In this document: positions 54,751-64,000 of the stretch, one piece after another
Numbering within the stretch: position 1 is the first letter of the stretch
Layout of the letters: the number at the start of each line of letters is the position of its first letter
Origin: Acuticoccus sp. I52.16.1
GTDB lineage: Bacteria; Pseudomonadota; Alphaproteobacteria; Rhizobiales; Amorphaceae
Length of the DNA stretch: 64,000 nucleotides
Direction of reading: 5' to 3'
Assembly: GCF_022865125.1 (NCBI RefSeq)
Contig: NZ_CP094828.1
Span: forward strand, 4,271,219-4,335,218
Position numbers and translations under genes: made by a program
Notes under the pieces: generated by a model
The model's input: only the letters and a program-made list of their open reading frames with translations
The model's database searches: none
What the model was told of the DNA's origin: nothing

Positions 54751-55224
54751 TCAGCCCCGCTCGCGCAGCAGACGCGCCTTGTCGCGCTGCCAATCGCGCT
54801 TCTTCTCGGTCTCGCGCTTGTCGTGCGTCTTCTTGCCCTTGGCGAGGCCGAGCTTCACCTTCGCGATGCCGCGGGCGTTGAAGTACATGCTGAGCGGCAC
54901 CAGCGTCAGCCCCTCCTGCGCGATCGCGCCGATGAGCTTGCCCATCTCGCGCCGGTGCAGCAGCAGCTTCCGCGGCCGCTTCGTCTCGTGATTGAAGCGG
55001 TTCGCCTGCTGGTACTCGGGGATGTAGGCGTTATAGAGCCACAGCTCGCCGCCCGACTCGCCGGCATAGGATTCGCCCAGATTGGAGCGACCCTCGCGCA
55101 GCGACTTCACCTCCGTGCCCTGGAGCTGGATACCGGCTTCCAGGTCGTCCAGAATTTCGTAGTTGAACCGCGCCTTGCGGTTCTCGGCGACGGTGCGCGA
55201 GGCGGGATGGGGGTTCTTCGCCAT
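54751..55224 (-). CDS. smpB: SsrA-binding protein SmpB
   Basis: Brings tmRNA to stalled ribosomes. The 157 residues show [20 protein letters not shown], the [18 protein letters not shown] block and the basic C-terminal tail ([17 protein letters not shown]) that mimics a codon-anticodon helix. Located after dapA with one small gene in between, an order common in Hyphomicrobiales. ssrA itself was not found in the window. Confidence 0.95.
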   Translation of the reverse strand: MAKNPHPASRTVAENRKARFNYEILDDLEAGIQLQGTEVKSLREGRSNLGESYAGESGGELWLYNAYIPEYQQANRFNHETKRPRKLLLHRREMGKLIGAIAQEGLTLVPLSMYFNARGIAKVKLGLAKGKKTHDKRETEKKRDWQRDKARLLRERG

Positions 55225-55249
55225 GGTTCAGTCTCGCGACGGAGGTCCT

Positions 55250-55573
55250 CTAGTAGACGCAGATGGAATAGCCCGTGGCGTCCGACACCCAGCAGGCTCG
55301 ATCCCGCTCGGACCGGAGGAACGGGCCGGGGAGCGGGACGTTCCGCCCGGTGCCGAAGTCCGCGAACGCGTCGGCAACGCCGGGGGAGGTGAGGGACACC
55401 GTGTAGAACGGCTTGCCCGGCGCACCGACGGTGAAGCTACCGTCACCGCCGGCGTAACGGAAATCGCACGCGTAGCGGCCGTCATCGTCGGTGACGCAGG
55501 TGGCAGGGCGGGCCATGACATGGGAGCCAGACAGCGTGAAGGCAATAAGGCCCAGCAAGATTCGTCGCCCCAT
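55250..55573 (-). CDS. Small secreted protein with four cysteines, unknown function
   Basis: A 107-residue protein with a signal peptide ending near SHVMA, then four cysteines (ATCVTD, YACDFR, RACWVS, SICVY) that could form two disulfides in the periplasm. No family recognised. It is inserted between dapA and smpB on the same strand, 25 bases before smpB, and may share their transcript. Confidence 0.6.
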   Translation of the reverse strand: MGRRILLGLIAFTLSGSHVMARPATCVTDDDGRYACDFRYAGGDGSFTVGAPGKPFYTVSLTSPGVADAFADFGTGRNVPLPGPFLRSERDRACWVSDATGYSICVY

Positions 55574-55642
55574 GGAACCCCTGCCTCCCCGCGCGGGGCC
55601 GATGCTAGCCGACCCGCGCCCGCCCCACCAGCGACCTCGCCG

Positions 55643-56518
55643 TTAAATGAGCCCGGCGTGGGCGAGCGCCTTGTCGAGCGCGGCCTCCACCTTGCCTGAC
55701 ACTGGCAGGATGGGCAGGCGCAGCTCGTTCGCCATCCGGCCGAGCTTGGCGAGCGCGTACTTCGCCCCGCCCGGGCTCGGCTCCAGGAAGAGCGCGTCGT
55801 GCAACGGCATCAGCTTGTCCTGGATCGTCAGCGCCTTGGCGAAGTCGCCGGCGAGGCAGGCGTTCTGGAACTCGGCGCACAGCTTCGGCGCGACGTTCGC
55901 CGTCACCGAGATGCAGCCGACGCCGCCGTGTGCGTTGAAGGCGAGCGCCGTCGCATCCTCGCCCGACAGCTGCACGAAGGCGGGACCGCACGCGGCACGC
56001 TGGCGCGAGGGGCGGGCGAGATTGGCCGTCGCGTCCTTCACGCCGACGATGTTGACGTGTTCGGCGGCGAGCTCGGCCATCGTCTCGACCGACATGTCGA
56101 TCACCGAGCGGGGCGGGATGTTGTAGATGATGATCGGCAGGCTGGTTTCCTGCGCGATGGCGGCGAAATGCGCCTTCATCCCGGCCTGGCTCGGCTTGTT
56201 GTAGTAGGGCGTCACCACGAGCACGGCCGTCGCGCCGACCGACTCGGCGTGCTGGGCGAGCGAGATCGCCTCGCGGGTGGAGTTGGAGCCGGCGCCGGCG
56301 ATGACGGGCACCCGCCCCGCGGCGACCTCGACGCAAATTTCCACGACGCGCTGGTGCTCGTCATGGGTCAACGTGGGCGACTCGCCGGTCGTGCCGACGG
56401 GAACAAGCCCATGAGATCCTTCGGAAATTTGCCATTCCACATGATCGATGAACGCTTTCTCGTCCACCTTCCCATCACGGAAGGGTGTCACGAGTGCGGG
56501 CATTGATCCCTTGAACAT
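55643..56518 (-). CDS. dapA: 4-hydroxy-tetrahydrodipicolinate synthase
   Basis: Condenses pyruvate with aspartate semialdehyde in lysine/diaminopimelate synthesis. The 291-residue TIM barrel shows [17 protein letters not shown], the Tyr of IIYNIPPRS, the Schiff-base Lys in [12 protein letters not shown] and [17 protein letters not shown] at 56518 faces the lytic transglycosylase across a 131-base divergent gap. Confidence 0.95.
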   Translation of the reverse strand: MFKGSMPALVTPFRDGKVDEKAFIDHVEWQISEGSHGLVPVGTTGESPTLTHDEHQRVVEICVEVAAGRVPVIAGAGSNSTREAISLAQHAESVGATAVLVVTPYYNKPSQAGMKAHFAAIAQETSLPIIIYNIPPRSVIDMSVETMAELAAEHVNIVGVKDATANLARPSRQRAACGPAFVQLSGEDATALAFNAHGGVGCISVTANVAPKLCAEFQNACLAGDFAKALTIQDKLMPLHDALFLEPSPGGAKYALAKLGRMANELRLPILPVSGKVEAALDKALAHAGLI

Positions 56519-56649
56519 GGCCGGGCCTTTCTTGTTGGGTGTCGATCCGGCGGGTGGGGCACGGACCGCCCTCTTGTCGGCATGCGTTACCGAAAAGGTA
56601 AGCTAGAGTTGATACTGGTCCGTAGTGCACCGGCGTTTTGGGGGACGCA

Positions 56650-58995
56650 ATGCGGTTCTGCGTTGTGAACAGTGTGACGATACTAACTTTGGCGGCGAGT
56701 GTGGGCGCCGTGTCCGCCGCGCCGCTCTCGTCGCTGCCACGGGCTCCGGTCGCGGCCGGCGTCCTGATGGTCGACGAGCGCGTGCCGGTGCCGCAGCCCC
56801 ATCCCCGCGCGGCGGCCCGAGCGGGAACGGGCACGAGTACCAGCACCAGTGCCGCGCTGCCGTCCGCCAGGATCATCGGCCGCGTCGAGAACGGGCAGGC
56901 CGTGCCGGTGGCCGCGGCCGCCTTTGCCGCCCGCGCCGACCGCGGCCCCATGAAGACCCTGTTCGAGGCCGCCGAGAAGCAGGCCGACCCGAACGCCCCC
57001 GTGGCCTCCATCGCCGCGGTCGCCGCGCGCAGCAGCTCGCCGGCGCTCCTCGCCGGGCACGGAGCGCCGCGGGCGGGCGGACCCTCTCCGTTCGCCGCGG
57101 AGGGTCGCCAGGCCAGCTCCCTCAAAGGCGCGCTCGATGCCCTGAAGGCCGACCGGTACCAGGAGGCGTTGCAGCGTCGCAACGGCCTGAGCGACCCGCT
57201 CGATCAGAAGATCGTCGACTATTTCCTGGTGCGCGCCGGCACCAACGAGCTGTCCTCCGCGATGATTGCCGACTATGCGGTGCGCGCGCCCGACTGGCCC
57301 GAGCCGGAGCTGGTGCGTGGCCGCGCCGAGGAGGCCCTCTCGCGCGAGAATCCGGGGGCCGACGCCGTCATCAAGGCGATGGGCGGGCAGGCCACCTCGC
57401 TGGTCGGCAAGCGCCTCCTCGCCAACGCGATGATCGCCGAGGGGGACGTCGCCGGCGGCATGAAACTGGTGCGCTCGGTCTGGCACGAGCGCGCGCTGGG
57501 CACCGGGCTGCAGTCCGCCTATGTCGACGACTTCGCGGCCCGCCTCACCATCGACGATCACCTGGAGCGGATCGACAAGCTGATCGCCAACAACCGGTTC
57601 GAGGAGGCGCAGGCGCTGCGGGGCCGGCTCGGCACCGGCCCGCGCGCCTACCTCGACGCGCGCATCGCGGTCGCGACCAACAACGGGCGCGGCGGCCGTG
57701 CGCTGGCGTCGGTACCGGCGGATCTGCGCAAGCGTCCCGGCTACCGTCTGGCCCAGATCGAGGAAAAGCGCCGCGAGGACGACCTCGACGCGGCCGCCCG
57801 CCTCATCGAGACCGCCTCCAAGCGCGACATCGTCGACGGGGACGCGTGGTGGGTCGAGACGCGCATCGTGGCGCGGATGATGGCCGAGAAGGGCGACGGC
57901 AAGCGCGCCTACCAGCTGGTGACGATCGGCTTTGCCGAGGGCGCCGTGGAGCGGGCGGACCAGGCCTTCCACGCTGGCTGGTTCGCCATGCGCTACCTGC
58001 GGGACGGCAACCGCGCCGCGCGCCACTTCGCCGAGCTGGAACAGATCGCGACGACGCCGCTCTCGCTCTCGCGGGCGCATTACTGGCGCGGCCGCGCCGC
58101 GGCGCTGGCGGGACACGGCGGCGAAGCGCGCACCGCCTACAACGAGGCCGCGCACTTCGGCTTCACCTATTACGGCCAGCTGGCCCGCGCCGAGATCGGC
58201 GCAAGCGGCACCGGTGTCGGCCGCGCGCCGGACCCCACGCCGTCCGACCGGGCGATGTTCGCGCGCAACGAGGTCGCCGAGGCGGTCTCGCGGCTCATCA
58301 AGTCCGGCCACAAGCACCGGATCGCCACGCTGCTCGCCCACCTGGCGAAGACGGTGCCGACGCCCGGGCAGGCAGCCCTCGCCGCGCAGCTCGCGGACGA
58401 GGCTGGCTACCCGCATCTGGCGCTGATGGTCGCCAAGGATGCGCAGCGGCGCGGGCTCGACGTCGGCCGGCTCGCCTATCCCAGCAACGCCATCCCGCAC
58501 ACCGCGAAGGTGCCGACCGGGCTCGACCGGGCGGTGGTGTTCTCGATCGCGCGGCAGGAATCGGAGTTCAATCCGGGCGCCGTCAGCCCCGTCGGCGCCA
58601 GCGGGCTCATGCAGGTGATGCCGCAGACAGCGGCCGCCATGGCACGCGAGCTGGGCCTCAGCCACTCGCAGTCGAAGCTCACCAGCGACCCCGGCTACAA
58701 CGCGACGCTGGGCGCGGCCTACCTCGCCAAGCGCCTCGGCAACTACAACGGCTCCTACATCCTCACCTTCGCCGCCTACAACGCTGGCGCGGGGCGGGTG
58801 AACGAGTGGATCCAGCGCTTCGGCGACCCGCGCGACCCCAACGTCGACGCGCTGGCCTGGGTCGAGGATATTCCATATCCCGAGACGCGAAACTACGTGC
58901 AGAGGGTGATGGAGAACGTGCAGGTCTACCGCGAGGCGCTCGGCACGGGGCGCCTGGCGATCGAGACGGACCTGTCGCGAGGGAGGCAGAGCTGA
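56650..58995 (+). CDS. Soluble lytic murein transglycosylase (Slt70-like)
   Basis: A 781-residue periplasmic enzyme that cleaves the glycan strand to 1,6-anhydroMurNAc. Signal peptide at 1-24, a variable Ala-rich part to about 150, a helical superhelix (about 155-600) and the C-terminal SLT domain: catalytic Glu in RQESEFNPGAVSP, GLMQVMPQTA and AYNAGAGRVNEW. The ATG at 56650 is preferred over TTG 56638 because GGGGGA precedes it and the signal peptide starts there. Its stop overlaps the CTG of the next gene. Confidence 0.9.
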   Translation: MRFCVVNSVTILTLAASVGAVSAAPLSSLPRAPVAAGVLMVDERVPVPQPHPRAAARAGTGTSTSTSAALPSARIIGRVENGQAVPVAAAAFAARADRGPMKTLFEAAEKQADPNAPVASIAAVAARSSSPALLAGHGAPRAGGPSPFAAEGRQASSLKGALDALKADRYQEALQRRNGLSDPLDQKIVDYFLVRAGTNELSSAMIADYAVRAPDWPEPELVRGRAEEALSRENPGADAVIKAMGGQATSLVGKRLLANAMIAEGDVAGGMKLVRSVWHERALGTGLQSAYVDDFAARLTIDDHLERIDKLIANNRFEEAQALRGRLGTGPRAYLDARIAVATNNGRGGRALASVPADLRKRPGYRLAQIEEKRREDDLDAAARLIETASKRDIVDGDAWWVETRIVARMMAEKGDGKRAYQLVTIGFAEGAVERADQAFHAGWFAMRYLRDGNRAARHFAELEQIATTPLSLSRAHYWRGRAAALAGHGGEARTAYNEAAHFGFTYYGQLARAEIGASGTGVGRAPDPTPSDRAMFARNEVAEAVSRLIKSGHKHRIATLLAHLAKTVPTPGQAALAAQLADEAGYPHLALMVAKDAQRRGLDVGRLAYPSNAIPHTAKVPTGLDRAVVFSIARQESEFNPGAVSPVGASGLMQVMPQTAAAMARELGLSHSQSKLTSDPGYNATLGAAYLAKRLGNYNGSYILTFAAYNAGAGRVNEWIQRFGDPRDPNVDALAWVEDIPYPETRNYVQRVMENVQVYREALGTGRLAIETDLSRGRQS

Positions 58996-59849
58996 GCGCG
59001 AACCTGACGACACCCGCGCGCGACGGGACGATCATCAACGCCGAGACCTTCGGCCCGGAGGCCGACCCCCGGCCCATCATCTGCCTGCCCGGCCTCAGCC
59101 GCAACGCGCGCGACTTCCGCGCCCTGGCGACGGCGCTGTCGACGCCGGACGGGTGGCCGGCGCGCCGGGTGATCGTCGTCGAATCGCGCGGTCGGGGGCG
59201 GTCCGGATGGGCCGAGACGAAAAGCTACAACGTCCTGCAGGAGCTCGACGATCTCCTCGTCTGCCTCGATGCGTGGGGCGTGGAGCGGGCGCAGTTCATC
59301 GGCACCTCGCGTGGTGGGCTGCTGACGATGCTGCTGGCGATGAAGGCGCCGGAGCGGATCGACCGCGCCATCCTGAACGACATCGGCCCCACCATCGAGC
59401 GGAGCGGCCTGGCGCGGATCGCGAGCGGGATCGGCAAGAAGATGGATCACGATTCCTACGAGGCGCTGGCCGACCATCTGGCCGAGACGCAAGGCTCGCA
59501 GTTCCCCCGGATGCCGCGCACCAAGTGGATCCGCTTCGCCAAGCAGCTGGCCTCACCCAACGACGCCGGCGGCGTGACGCTGGACTTCGACCCGCGCCTC
59601 GCCGAGACGGTGCGCGGTTACGACCCGGCCGAGCCGGCGCCGGACTTCTGGCCCGGCTTCGACGCGCTCTGCGGGCGCCCGGTGTTGGTCGTGCGCGGGG
59701 CCCACTCGGACCTCCTGTCGGCCGCGACGGTCGAGTCGATGCGCCGCCGCCACCGCGGCCTCGGCACCCTGGTGGTGCCGGACGAGGGTCACGCGCCGTT
59801 CCTGTGGGACCGCCACAGCATCGAGGCGATCAGCGGCTTCCTGAGCTGA
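58992..59849 (+). CDS. Alpha/beta hydrolase with CTG start
   Basis: A 285-residue hydrolase with nucleophile GTSRGG, a PGLSRNARDF oxyanion segment and late His in PDEGHAPFLWD. No ATG, GTG or TTG lies before the conserved N-terminal strand, so CTG 58992 is the probable start: GGGAGG at 58981-58986 is five bases upstream and CTGA overlaps the transglycosylase stop. Substrate unknown. Followed by a strong bidirectional terminator. Confidence 0.8.
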   Translation: MSANLTTPARDGTIINAETFGPEADPRPIICLPGLSRNARDFRALATALSTPDGWPARRVIVVESRGRGRSGWAETKSYNVLQELDDLLVCLDAWGVERAQFIGTSRGGLLTMLLAMKAPERIDRAILNDIGPTIERSGLARIASGIGKKMDHDSYEALADHLAETQGSQFPRMPRTKWIRFAKQLASPNDAGGVTLDFDPRLAETVRGYDPAEPAPDFWPGFDALCGRPVLVVRGAHSDLLSAATVESMRRRHRGLGTLVVPDEGHAPFLWDRHSIEAISGFLS

Positions 59850-59869
59850 AGATCGTCATCGCCGAACGC

Positions 59870-59908
59870 AAAAACGCCCCGCCGCGGCATCCGCGACGGG
59901 GCGTTTTT
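59870..59908. terminator. Bidirectional intrinsic terminator
   Basis: AAAAACGCCCCG (59870-59881) pairs with CGGGGCGTTTTT (59897-59908), giving a stem with a T-run on either strand. The 15-base loop contains a further CGCGG/CGCG pair. It separates the converging hydrolase and sensor-kinase genes. Confidence 0.9.
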
Positions 59909-59927
59909 CGTTGTGCGGCCGGTGCGC

Positions 59928-61118
59928 CTACTCGGCGGCGGTGGCCGGTTCCTTGGTGCTCTCCTTCACGCTCTCGGCGGCGCGGCGGGGGGCGGTGGTC
60001 GGCTTGTTGGCCGCCGGCTCGGAGCGCAGCACGGCGGACTTGCGGGTCGCCTTGGGGGCGATCATCGTCCCGGAAGAGGCGAGGTCGTTGGCGCGGGTGC
60101 GGTTGGGCACGCGGATGAAGCAGGAGGTGCCCATCGGCCCGCTCTCGCGCTCGATCTCGCCTTCCAGCGTGGCGAGGTACATGTCGACCAGGCGCATGCC
60201 GAGGCCGGTCGACTTCGGGTCGACATGATCCTTGTCGAAGCCGATGCCGTTGTCGGTCACGGTGATGTGGATCTCGTCGCCGCGGTCCAGCATGTGGACG
60301 CGGATCGAGCCGATGTCCTGCCGCCCGTTGAAGGCGTACTTCGCCGCGTTGGCGACCAGCTCGTTGACCACCGCGCCCAGCGCGATCGCATCGTCGATCG
60401 ACATCGGCAGGTCGTCGCCGCGCACCTCGATGGACCAGCCCATGTGCTCGGAGGTCGCCATCTGCTCGATGGAATGGCACACGCGCTCGAAGTAGGGGCG
60501 AAGCTGGACGATGCCGGTGTTGTCGTGGATCGCCAGCAGTTCGTAGAGCGAACCCATCGATTCGACGCGCAGGGCGATGCGCTGGAGCACCTCGCGGCCC
60601 ATCTCGTCCTCGAGCTGGCGGCCTTCGATGCGCAGCATGGAAAGGATCGAGGCGATGTTGTTCTTCACCCGGTGATGGACCTCGGTCATCATCGCGTGGG
60701 TCTTCTCGACGCTCTCGTCGGCGGCGCGAGAGGCCATCACCGCGTTGGTCGCGTCCTCGATCTTGACGAGCATCTGCCCGGTCGGCGCGCCGGCGCGCGA
60801 GACCCTGCGGGCGGAGACGTTCAGAACGCGCGCGCCGATGACGGGGAAGGTCTGCTCCAGCTTGTAGCCCCGCACGTCGACATCGTGGGGGATGACGGAT
60901 TCCAACAGCGAGCGCAGGGACGGCTCGTCCCAGATCTCGGCATGGACCTCGAAGATGGAGTGCCCGAGGGTCTCCGCTTCGGTTCCGCCAAACAACTGAT
61001 AATAAGCCAAATTCGCAAACTGGACGACGAGGTCGCTATCGACGACCAGCATGGCCGACATCATCGAGTTGACGATGTCCTTGTAGTGTACCGAAGGGTC
61101 CGTCACGGCCATGCGCAT
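59928..61118 (-). CDS. PAS domain sensor histidine kinase, HisKA_2 family (orphan)
   Basis: A 396-residue soluble kinase. N-terminal PAS domain about 10-120 (LVVDSDLVVQFANLAYY), then HisKA_2 with the phospho-His in EVHHRVKNNIASILSM and ATPase N-box VVNELVANAAKYAF and G-box DNGIGF / STGLGMRLV. The last 45 residues are a Lys/Ala/Thr/Glu-rich tail. No transmembrane segment and no response regulator nearby. Such kinases often act in the general stress (PhyR/EcfG) or light responses in this group; that is inference. Confidence 0.88.
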   Translation of the reverse strand: MRMAVTDPSVHYKDIVNSMMSAMLVVDSDLVVQFANLAYYQLFGGTEAETLGHSIFEVHAEIWDEPSLRSLLESVIPHDVDVRGYKLEQTFPVIGARVLNVSARRVSRAGAPTGQMLVKIEDATNAVMASRAADESVEKTHAMMTEVHHRVKNNIASILSMLRIEGRQLEDEMGREVLQRIALRVESMGSLYELLAIHDNTGIVQLRPYFERVCHSIEQMATSEHMGWSIEVRGDDLPMSIDDAIALGAVVNELVANAAKYAFNGRQDIGSIRVHMLDRGDEIHITVTDNGIGFDKDHVDPKSTGLGMRLVDMYLATLEGEIERESGPMGTSCFIRVPNRTRANDLASSGTMIAPKATRKSAVLRSEPAANKPTTAPRRAAESVKESTKEPATAAE

Positions 61119-61281
61119 ACTCTGTTCCGTTCATCGGCCGCCGCGGATCGCGCGCCTCGATAAGGTGACCGATGCTTTATACAGCGTCTTGCAATCGATG
61201 CGAAGGCATCAACCAGTCATTTGCGACGTTTCAGATGTGCAGCTGACGTGCAACACCTTAACAAGTCGACAACGCCAGCCG

Positions 61282-62667
61282 CTACTCTGCGGCCTGCGGC
61301 ACGGGCGTCTGGGCCATCCATGCGGCGAAATCCTCGCGCGCCCGCTCGGCATAGGCCGCTTTGCGGCCCGCCTTGCGCTGGCCGCGACCTTTTCGCCCCG
61401 TTGCAATCGGCGTCACCGGCGGGAAGAGGCCGAAGTTGACGTTCATCGGCTGGTAGGACCGCGGTCCGGTGCTTTCATGCGATAAATGGCCGCCGGTGAT
61501 GTGGGCCAGGAGCGCGCCCATCGCCGTGGTCTGAGGCGGCACGGTCGCGATGGTGCCGGAAAGCTCGGCCGCGGCGAACCGGCCGGCCATCAGCCCGGTC
61601 GAGGCCGCCTCGACATAGCCCTCGCAGCCGGAGATCTGGCCGGCGAAACGCAGGTTCGGCGCCGTCTTGAGCCGCAGCGTGGGGTCCAGGAGGCGCGGTG
61701 CGTCGATGTAGGTGTTGCGGTGCAGCCCGCCCAGGCGCGCGAACTCCGCGTTCTGCAGGCCGGGGATCATCCGCAACACCTCGGCCTGCGCGCCGTAGCG
61801 CAGCTTGGTCTGGAAGCCGACCATGTTGAACAGCGTGCCCAACGCGTTGTCCTGCCGCAGCTGGACGATCGCGTGTGCCTTTACCTGGGGATCGCGGGGA
61901 TTGGTGAGGCCGATGGGCTTCATGGGCCCGTGCCGCAGCGTCTCGCGGCCCCGCTCGGCCATCACCTCGATCGGCAGGCACCCGTCGAAGTAGGGGGTGT
62001 CCTCGAACTCGTGGAAGTCGACCCGGTCGGCGGCGAGCAGCGCATCGATGAACGCCTCGTACTCGTCGCGCGTCATCGGGCAGTTGAGATAGTCGGCGCC
62101 GGTGCCGCCGGGGCCGGGCTTGTCGTAGCGCGACTGGAACCAGGCGACGTCCATGTCCACGCTCTCGCGGTAGACGATGGGGGCGATCGCGTCGAAGAAG
62201 GCGAGCGCGTCGGCGCCCGTGGCGGCGGCGATCGCGGCCGACAGCGCGTCCGAGGTGAGGGGGCCGGTGGCGATGATCGCCGGGCCCGCGGGCAGCGCCG
62301 TCACCTCCTCGCGCAGGACGGTGATGTTGGGATGCGCCTCGATGGCGGCGGCGACGGCGGCGGAGAAGCCCTCCCGATCGACCGCCAGCGCGCCGCCGGC
62401 GGGAACCTGGTGCGCATCGGCCGAGCGCATGATGATGGAGCCGAGGTCGCGCAGCTCGGCGTGCAGGACGCCCACCGCGTTGCTGGTGGCATCGTCCGAG
62501 CGGAAGGAGTTGGAGCAGACCAGCTCGGCGAGGGCGTGGGTTTTGTGCGCCGGGGTCATGCGCGTCGGGCGCATCTCGTGGATGCGCACGGTGTGACCCG
62601 CCTCGGCCAATTGCCAAGCTGCTTCAGAACCGGCGAGGCCGCCGCCAATCACGTCAATGTCTGCCAT
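61282..62667 (-). CDS. trmFO: tRNA m5U54 methyltransferase TrmFO (folate/FAD-dependent)
   Basis: Makes m5U54 in tRNA with methylene-tetrahydrofolate and FADH2. The 461 residues begin [14 protein letters not shown] (FAD motif) and contain [11 protein letters not shown], the catalytic cysteine segment, [13 protein letters not shown], and [18 protein letters not shown] at 62667 is preferred over upstream in-frame ATGs (62676, 62703) because the FAD motif follows directly. Confidence 0.93.
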   Translation of the reverse strand: MADIDVIGGGLAGSEAAWQLAEAGHTVRIHEMRPTRMTPAHKTHALAELVCSNSFRSDDATSNAVGVLHAELRDLGSIIMRSADAHQVPAGGALAVDREGFSAAVAAAIEAHPNITVLREEVTALPAGPAIIATGPLTSDALSAAIAAATGADALAFFDAIAPIVYRESVDMDVAWFQSRYDKPGPGGTGADYLNCPMTRDEYEAFIDALLAADRVDFHEFEDTPYFDGCLPIEVMAERGRETLRHGPMKPIGLTNPRDPQVKAHAIVQLRQDNALGTLFNMVGFQTKLRYGAQAEVLRMIPGLQNAEFARLGGLHRNTYIDAPRLLDPTLRLKTAPNLRFAGQISGCEGYVEAASTGLMAGRFAAAELSGTIATVPPQTTAMGALLAHITGGHLSHESTGPRSYQPMNVNFGLFPPVTPIATGRKGRGQRKAGRKAAYAERAREDFAAWMAQTPVPQAAE

Positions 62668-62808
62668 GGCGCTCATGATGGAGATGCCGCGCGCCCGCTT
62701 CAAGGCGCGATCGATGCGCGATCACTTCTAGGCGAGATTGTGGATGGCGCCGGCCGCACGCGCGACAGCTCCGGCCCCGCACCGTAAACGAGGGGCTGGA
62801 GGTGCGAC

Positions 62809-63423
62809 GTGCGGCATAGTTCCGGCCTATTCCTGCTCTGCGCTCTGACGCTGCTGGCCGGCTGCGCCGAGCTCAGCAAGGGCGAGCCGACGACGTGGTA
62901 CGCCGCGCACGGCGGCGTCGCCCCGCGGGAGATGGGGCGGGTGGTCGTGTGTCACGGCTTCGGCTGCCACCGCAAGACGGCGTTCACCTTCGGCCCTGCC
63001 GACATCGCGCGTATGAAGAAGCTCGTCGGCAACGGTTCGGCCGAAGACGAGCGCGCCGGGGTGCGGCGCATGATCGCCTGGGCGGAGACGCGTGTCGCGC
63101 CGACGGTGGGGTCGGAGGACGACGTCGGGGGGCTGGACCTGCGCAACTCCGGTGTCGTCGGCCAGATGGACTGCATCGACGAGGCCACCAACACCACGAG
63201 CTACCTCATGGTGGCGCAGGAGGCGGGCCTCCTGAAGCACCACCGCGTCGGCAGTCCGGTGTCGCGCGGCTATTTCCTCGACCTGCGCTACCCGCACGCG
63301 ACGGCGGTGCTGTTGGGCGAGGACGAGGCCTGGGCGATCGATTCCTGGCCCGCCGCCAACGGCGTGCCGCCGGACGTGATGCCGCTCGACACCTGGTTCG
63401 CGCAGTCCCCCGCGCGACCTTAG
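62809..63423 (+). CDS. Putative lipoprotein, unknown function
   Basis: A 204-residue protein with a lipobox (ALTLLAGC, Cys19) after a short signal peptide, so it is probably anchored to a membrane. A conserved-looking VVCHGFGCHRKTAF segment (about 46-59) holds two Cys and two His, a possible metal or redox site. GTG start at 62809 has GGAGG eight bases upstream. No family with a known function is recognised. Confidence 0.68.
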   Translation: MRHSSGLFLLCALTLLAGCAELSKGEPTTWYAAHGGVAPREMGRVVVCHGFGCHRKTAFTFGPADIARMKKLVGNGSAEDERAGVRRMIAWAETRVAPTVGSEDDVGGLDLRNSGVVGQMDCIDEATNTTSYLMVAQEAGLLKHHRVGSPVSRGYFLDLRYPHATAVLLGEDEAWAIDSWPAANGVPPDVMPLDTWFAQSPARP

Positions 63424-63577
63424 CGCGCCGCGCGTCACGGCATTCGCCGCGCCGGGCGCGGTCAGACCCCGCCGGCCCGCACCGCAGCTATGCGCGGCGG
63501 CGGATATCGGTCAGGCGCGAACCATCTTATGTCGTCAGCGACCGGCGTGCCGGCTCTCCGCCTGTGTCCGTAAAATG

Positions 63578-63614
63578 CAAAAACGCGCCGGACGGGCTGA
63601 GCCGCGGCGCGTTT
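63578..63614 (-). terminator. Intrinsic terminator for the DUF1127 gene
   Basis: AAACGCGCC (63581-63589) pairs with GGCGCGTTT (63606-63614); on the minus strand the stem is followed by TTTTT (63579-63583 region). It lies about 32 bases after the DUF1127 stop and 155 bases after the convergent lipoprotein gene. Confidence 0.7.
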
Positions 63615-63645
63615 CGCTGATCATGTAGTTCCAGGTATTGCGCAA

Positions 63646-63801
63646 TTAAATGCGCCCGTGGCGGGTCCGCGCGAGCGACTGGATCTCGTCACGGAAGACG
63701 CCGATGTCGATCAGCTGCCGATCCGGCAGGCGAGACAACTGGTCGACCGTGCGGCGATATTCAAACCAATCGGTCATGGCGCGACGCATGCGTTGCATCA
63801 T
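63646..63801 (-). CDS. DUF1127 (YjiS-like) small Arg-rich protein
   Basis: A 51-residue basic protein. The segment LSRLPDRQLIDIGVFRDEI matches the DUF1127 core (Leu-x-Asp-Arg-x-Leu-x-Asp-Ile-Gly-x-x-Arg). Small DUF1127 proteins in alphaproteobacteria bind RNA or influence phosphate, carbon and RNA metabolism. Starts at 63801, 63798 and 63777 are all in frame; AAGAG just upstream favours 63798 or 63801. The 199 bases before it to the window end hold nothing else that I recognise. Confidence 0.72.
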   Translation of the reverse strand: MMQRMRRAMTDWFEYRRTVDQLSRLPDRQLIDIGVFRDEIQSLARTRHGRI

Positions 63802-64000
63802 CTCTTCAGCTCATCCGTTCAACTGTTACCAACACGCCCAATGTAAGCGATCGGGCGTCGAACGTGACCGCCCACGTGGGCATGGCTGCGTTGTCGATCG
63901 TCCGGGCCAGCGGTCAGCTCCGTGCAATTGCGGCCGCCACGGCGCGGCGCCGGCCCGGATCGGCGGCTGGCGGCCGCGCCCGGCCGTCCCTACGCTGTGG

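Noticed and set aside
1-64000. tRNA, rRNA, tmRNA or CRISPR arrays
   Set aside because: No clover-leaf, conserved rRNA stretch or regularly spaced repeats were recognised by eye; a dedicated RNA search was not possible.

Overview
The window looks like chromosomal DNA from a GC-rich alphaproteobacterium, most likely of the order Hyphomicrobiales (Rhizobiales). This is inferred from gene content and order: dapA beside smpB, homospermidine synthase, the Anbu operon, a HisKA_2 sensor kinase, a GnnA/GnnB pair, an RkpA/RkpG/RkpH-like set, a DUF1127 protein, and many GTGA/ATGA stop-start overlaps. No rRNA, tRNA, CRISPR array, insertion sequence or prophage was recognised.

Region 1 (1-17.1 kb) is mostly core genes on the minus strand: ftsY (cut by the window edge) and mtaB; a GNAT enzyme followed on the plus strand by a pyrophosphatase-like protein that has lost most catalytic residues; a zincin-like metallopeptidase, dsbB and a YqaA-type membrane protein; a glutathionyl-hydroquinone reductase; a membrane class III nucleotide cyclase; an FkbM-like methyltransferase with homospermidine synthase; and a 5TM protein with a degenerate GGDEF domain. 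Next comes the four-gene Anbu operon (circularly permuted ATP-grasp, alpha-E, transglutaminase, Anbu), then terC and a META-domain gene.

Region 2 (17.4-22.8 kb, plus strand) is a fragment of the complex I locus: nuoG, nuoH and nuoI separated by an SH3-domain protein, a GFA-family protein and a small secreted protein, and followed by a 41-residue membrane microprotein. The other nuo subunits are not adjacent.

Region 3 (22.9-41.3 kb, all minus strand) is an aromatic-acid catabolism island. It holds an acyl-CoA ligase of the 2-aminobenzoate/benzoate type, a two-domain salicylyl-CoA/2-aminobenzoyl-CoA monooxygenase-reductase, beta-oxidation enzymes, a RidA protein, a kynurenine-formamidase-like hydrolase, a MarR regulator, an FAD monooxygenase with a cupin, a branched-chain-type ABC importer and a TRAP importer. 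Three copies of an inverted repeat, TTTAnGCnTAAA, lie in front of three of its transcription units and probably form the MarR regulon.

Region 4 (41.4-54.7 kb) is about the cell surface and lipids: a DegT/MocA pair (probable GnnB/GnnA, 2,3-diamino sugar for lipid A), a PfkB kinase, a 2435-residue type I polyketide/fatty-acid synthase without thioesterase, an overlapping PLP alpha-oxoamine synthase, and a convergent 3-ketoreductase-like SDR. The last three match RkpA/RkpG/RkpH and are best read as a route to a long-chain amino-ketone or sphingoid-like lipid.

Region 5 (54.7-64 kb) returns to core genes: smpB, dapA, a soluble lytic transglycosylase with an alpha/beta hydrolase starting at CTG, an orphan sensor kinase, trmFO, a lipoprotein and a DUF1127 protein.
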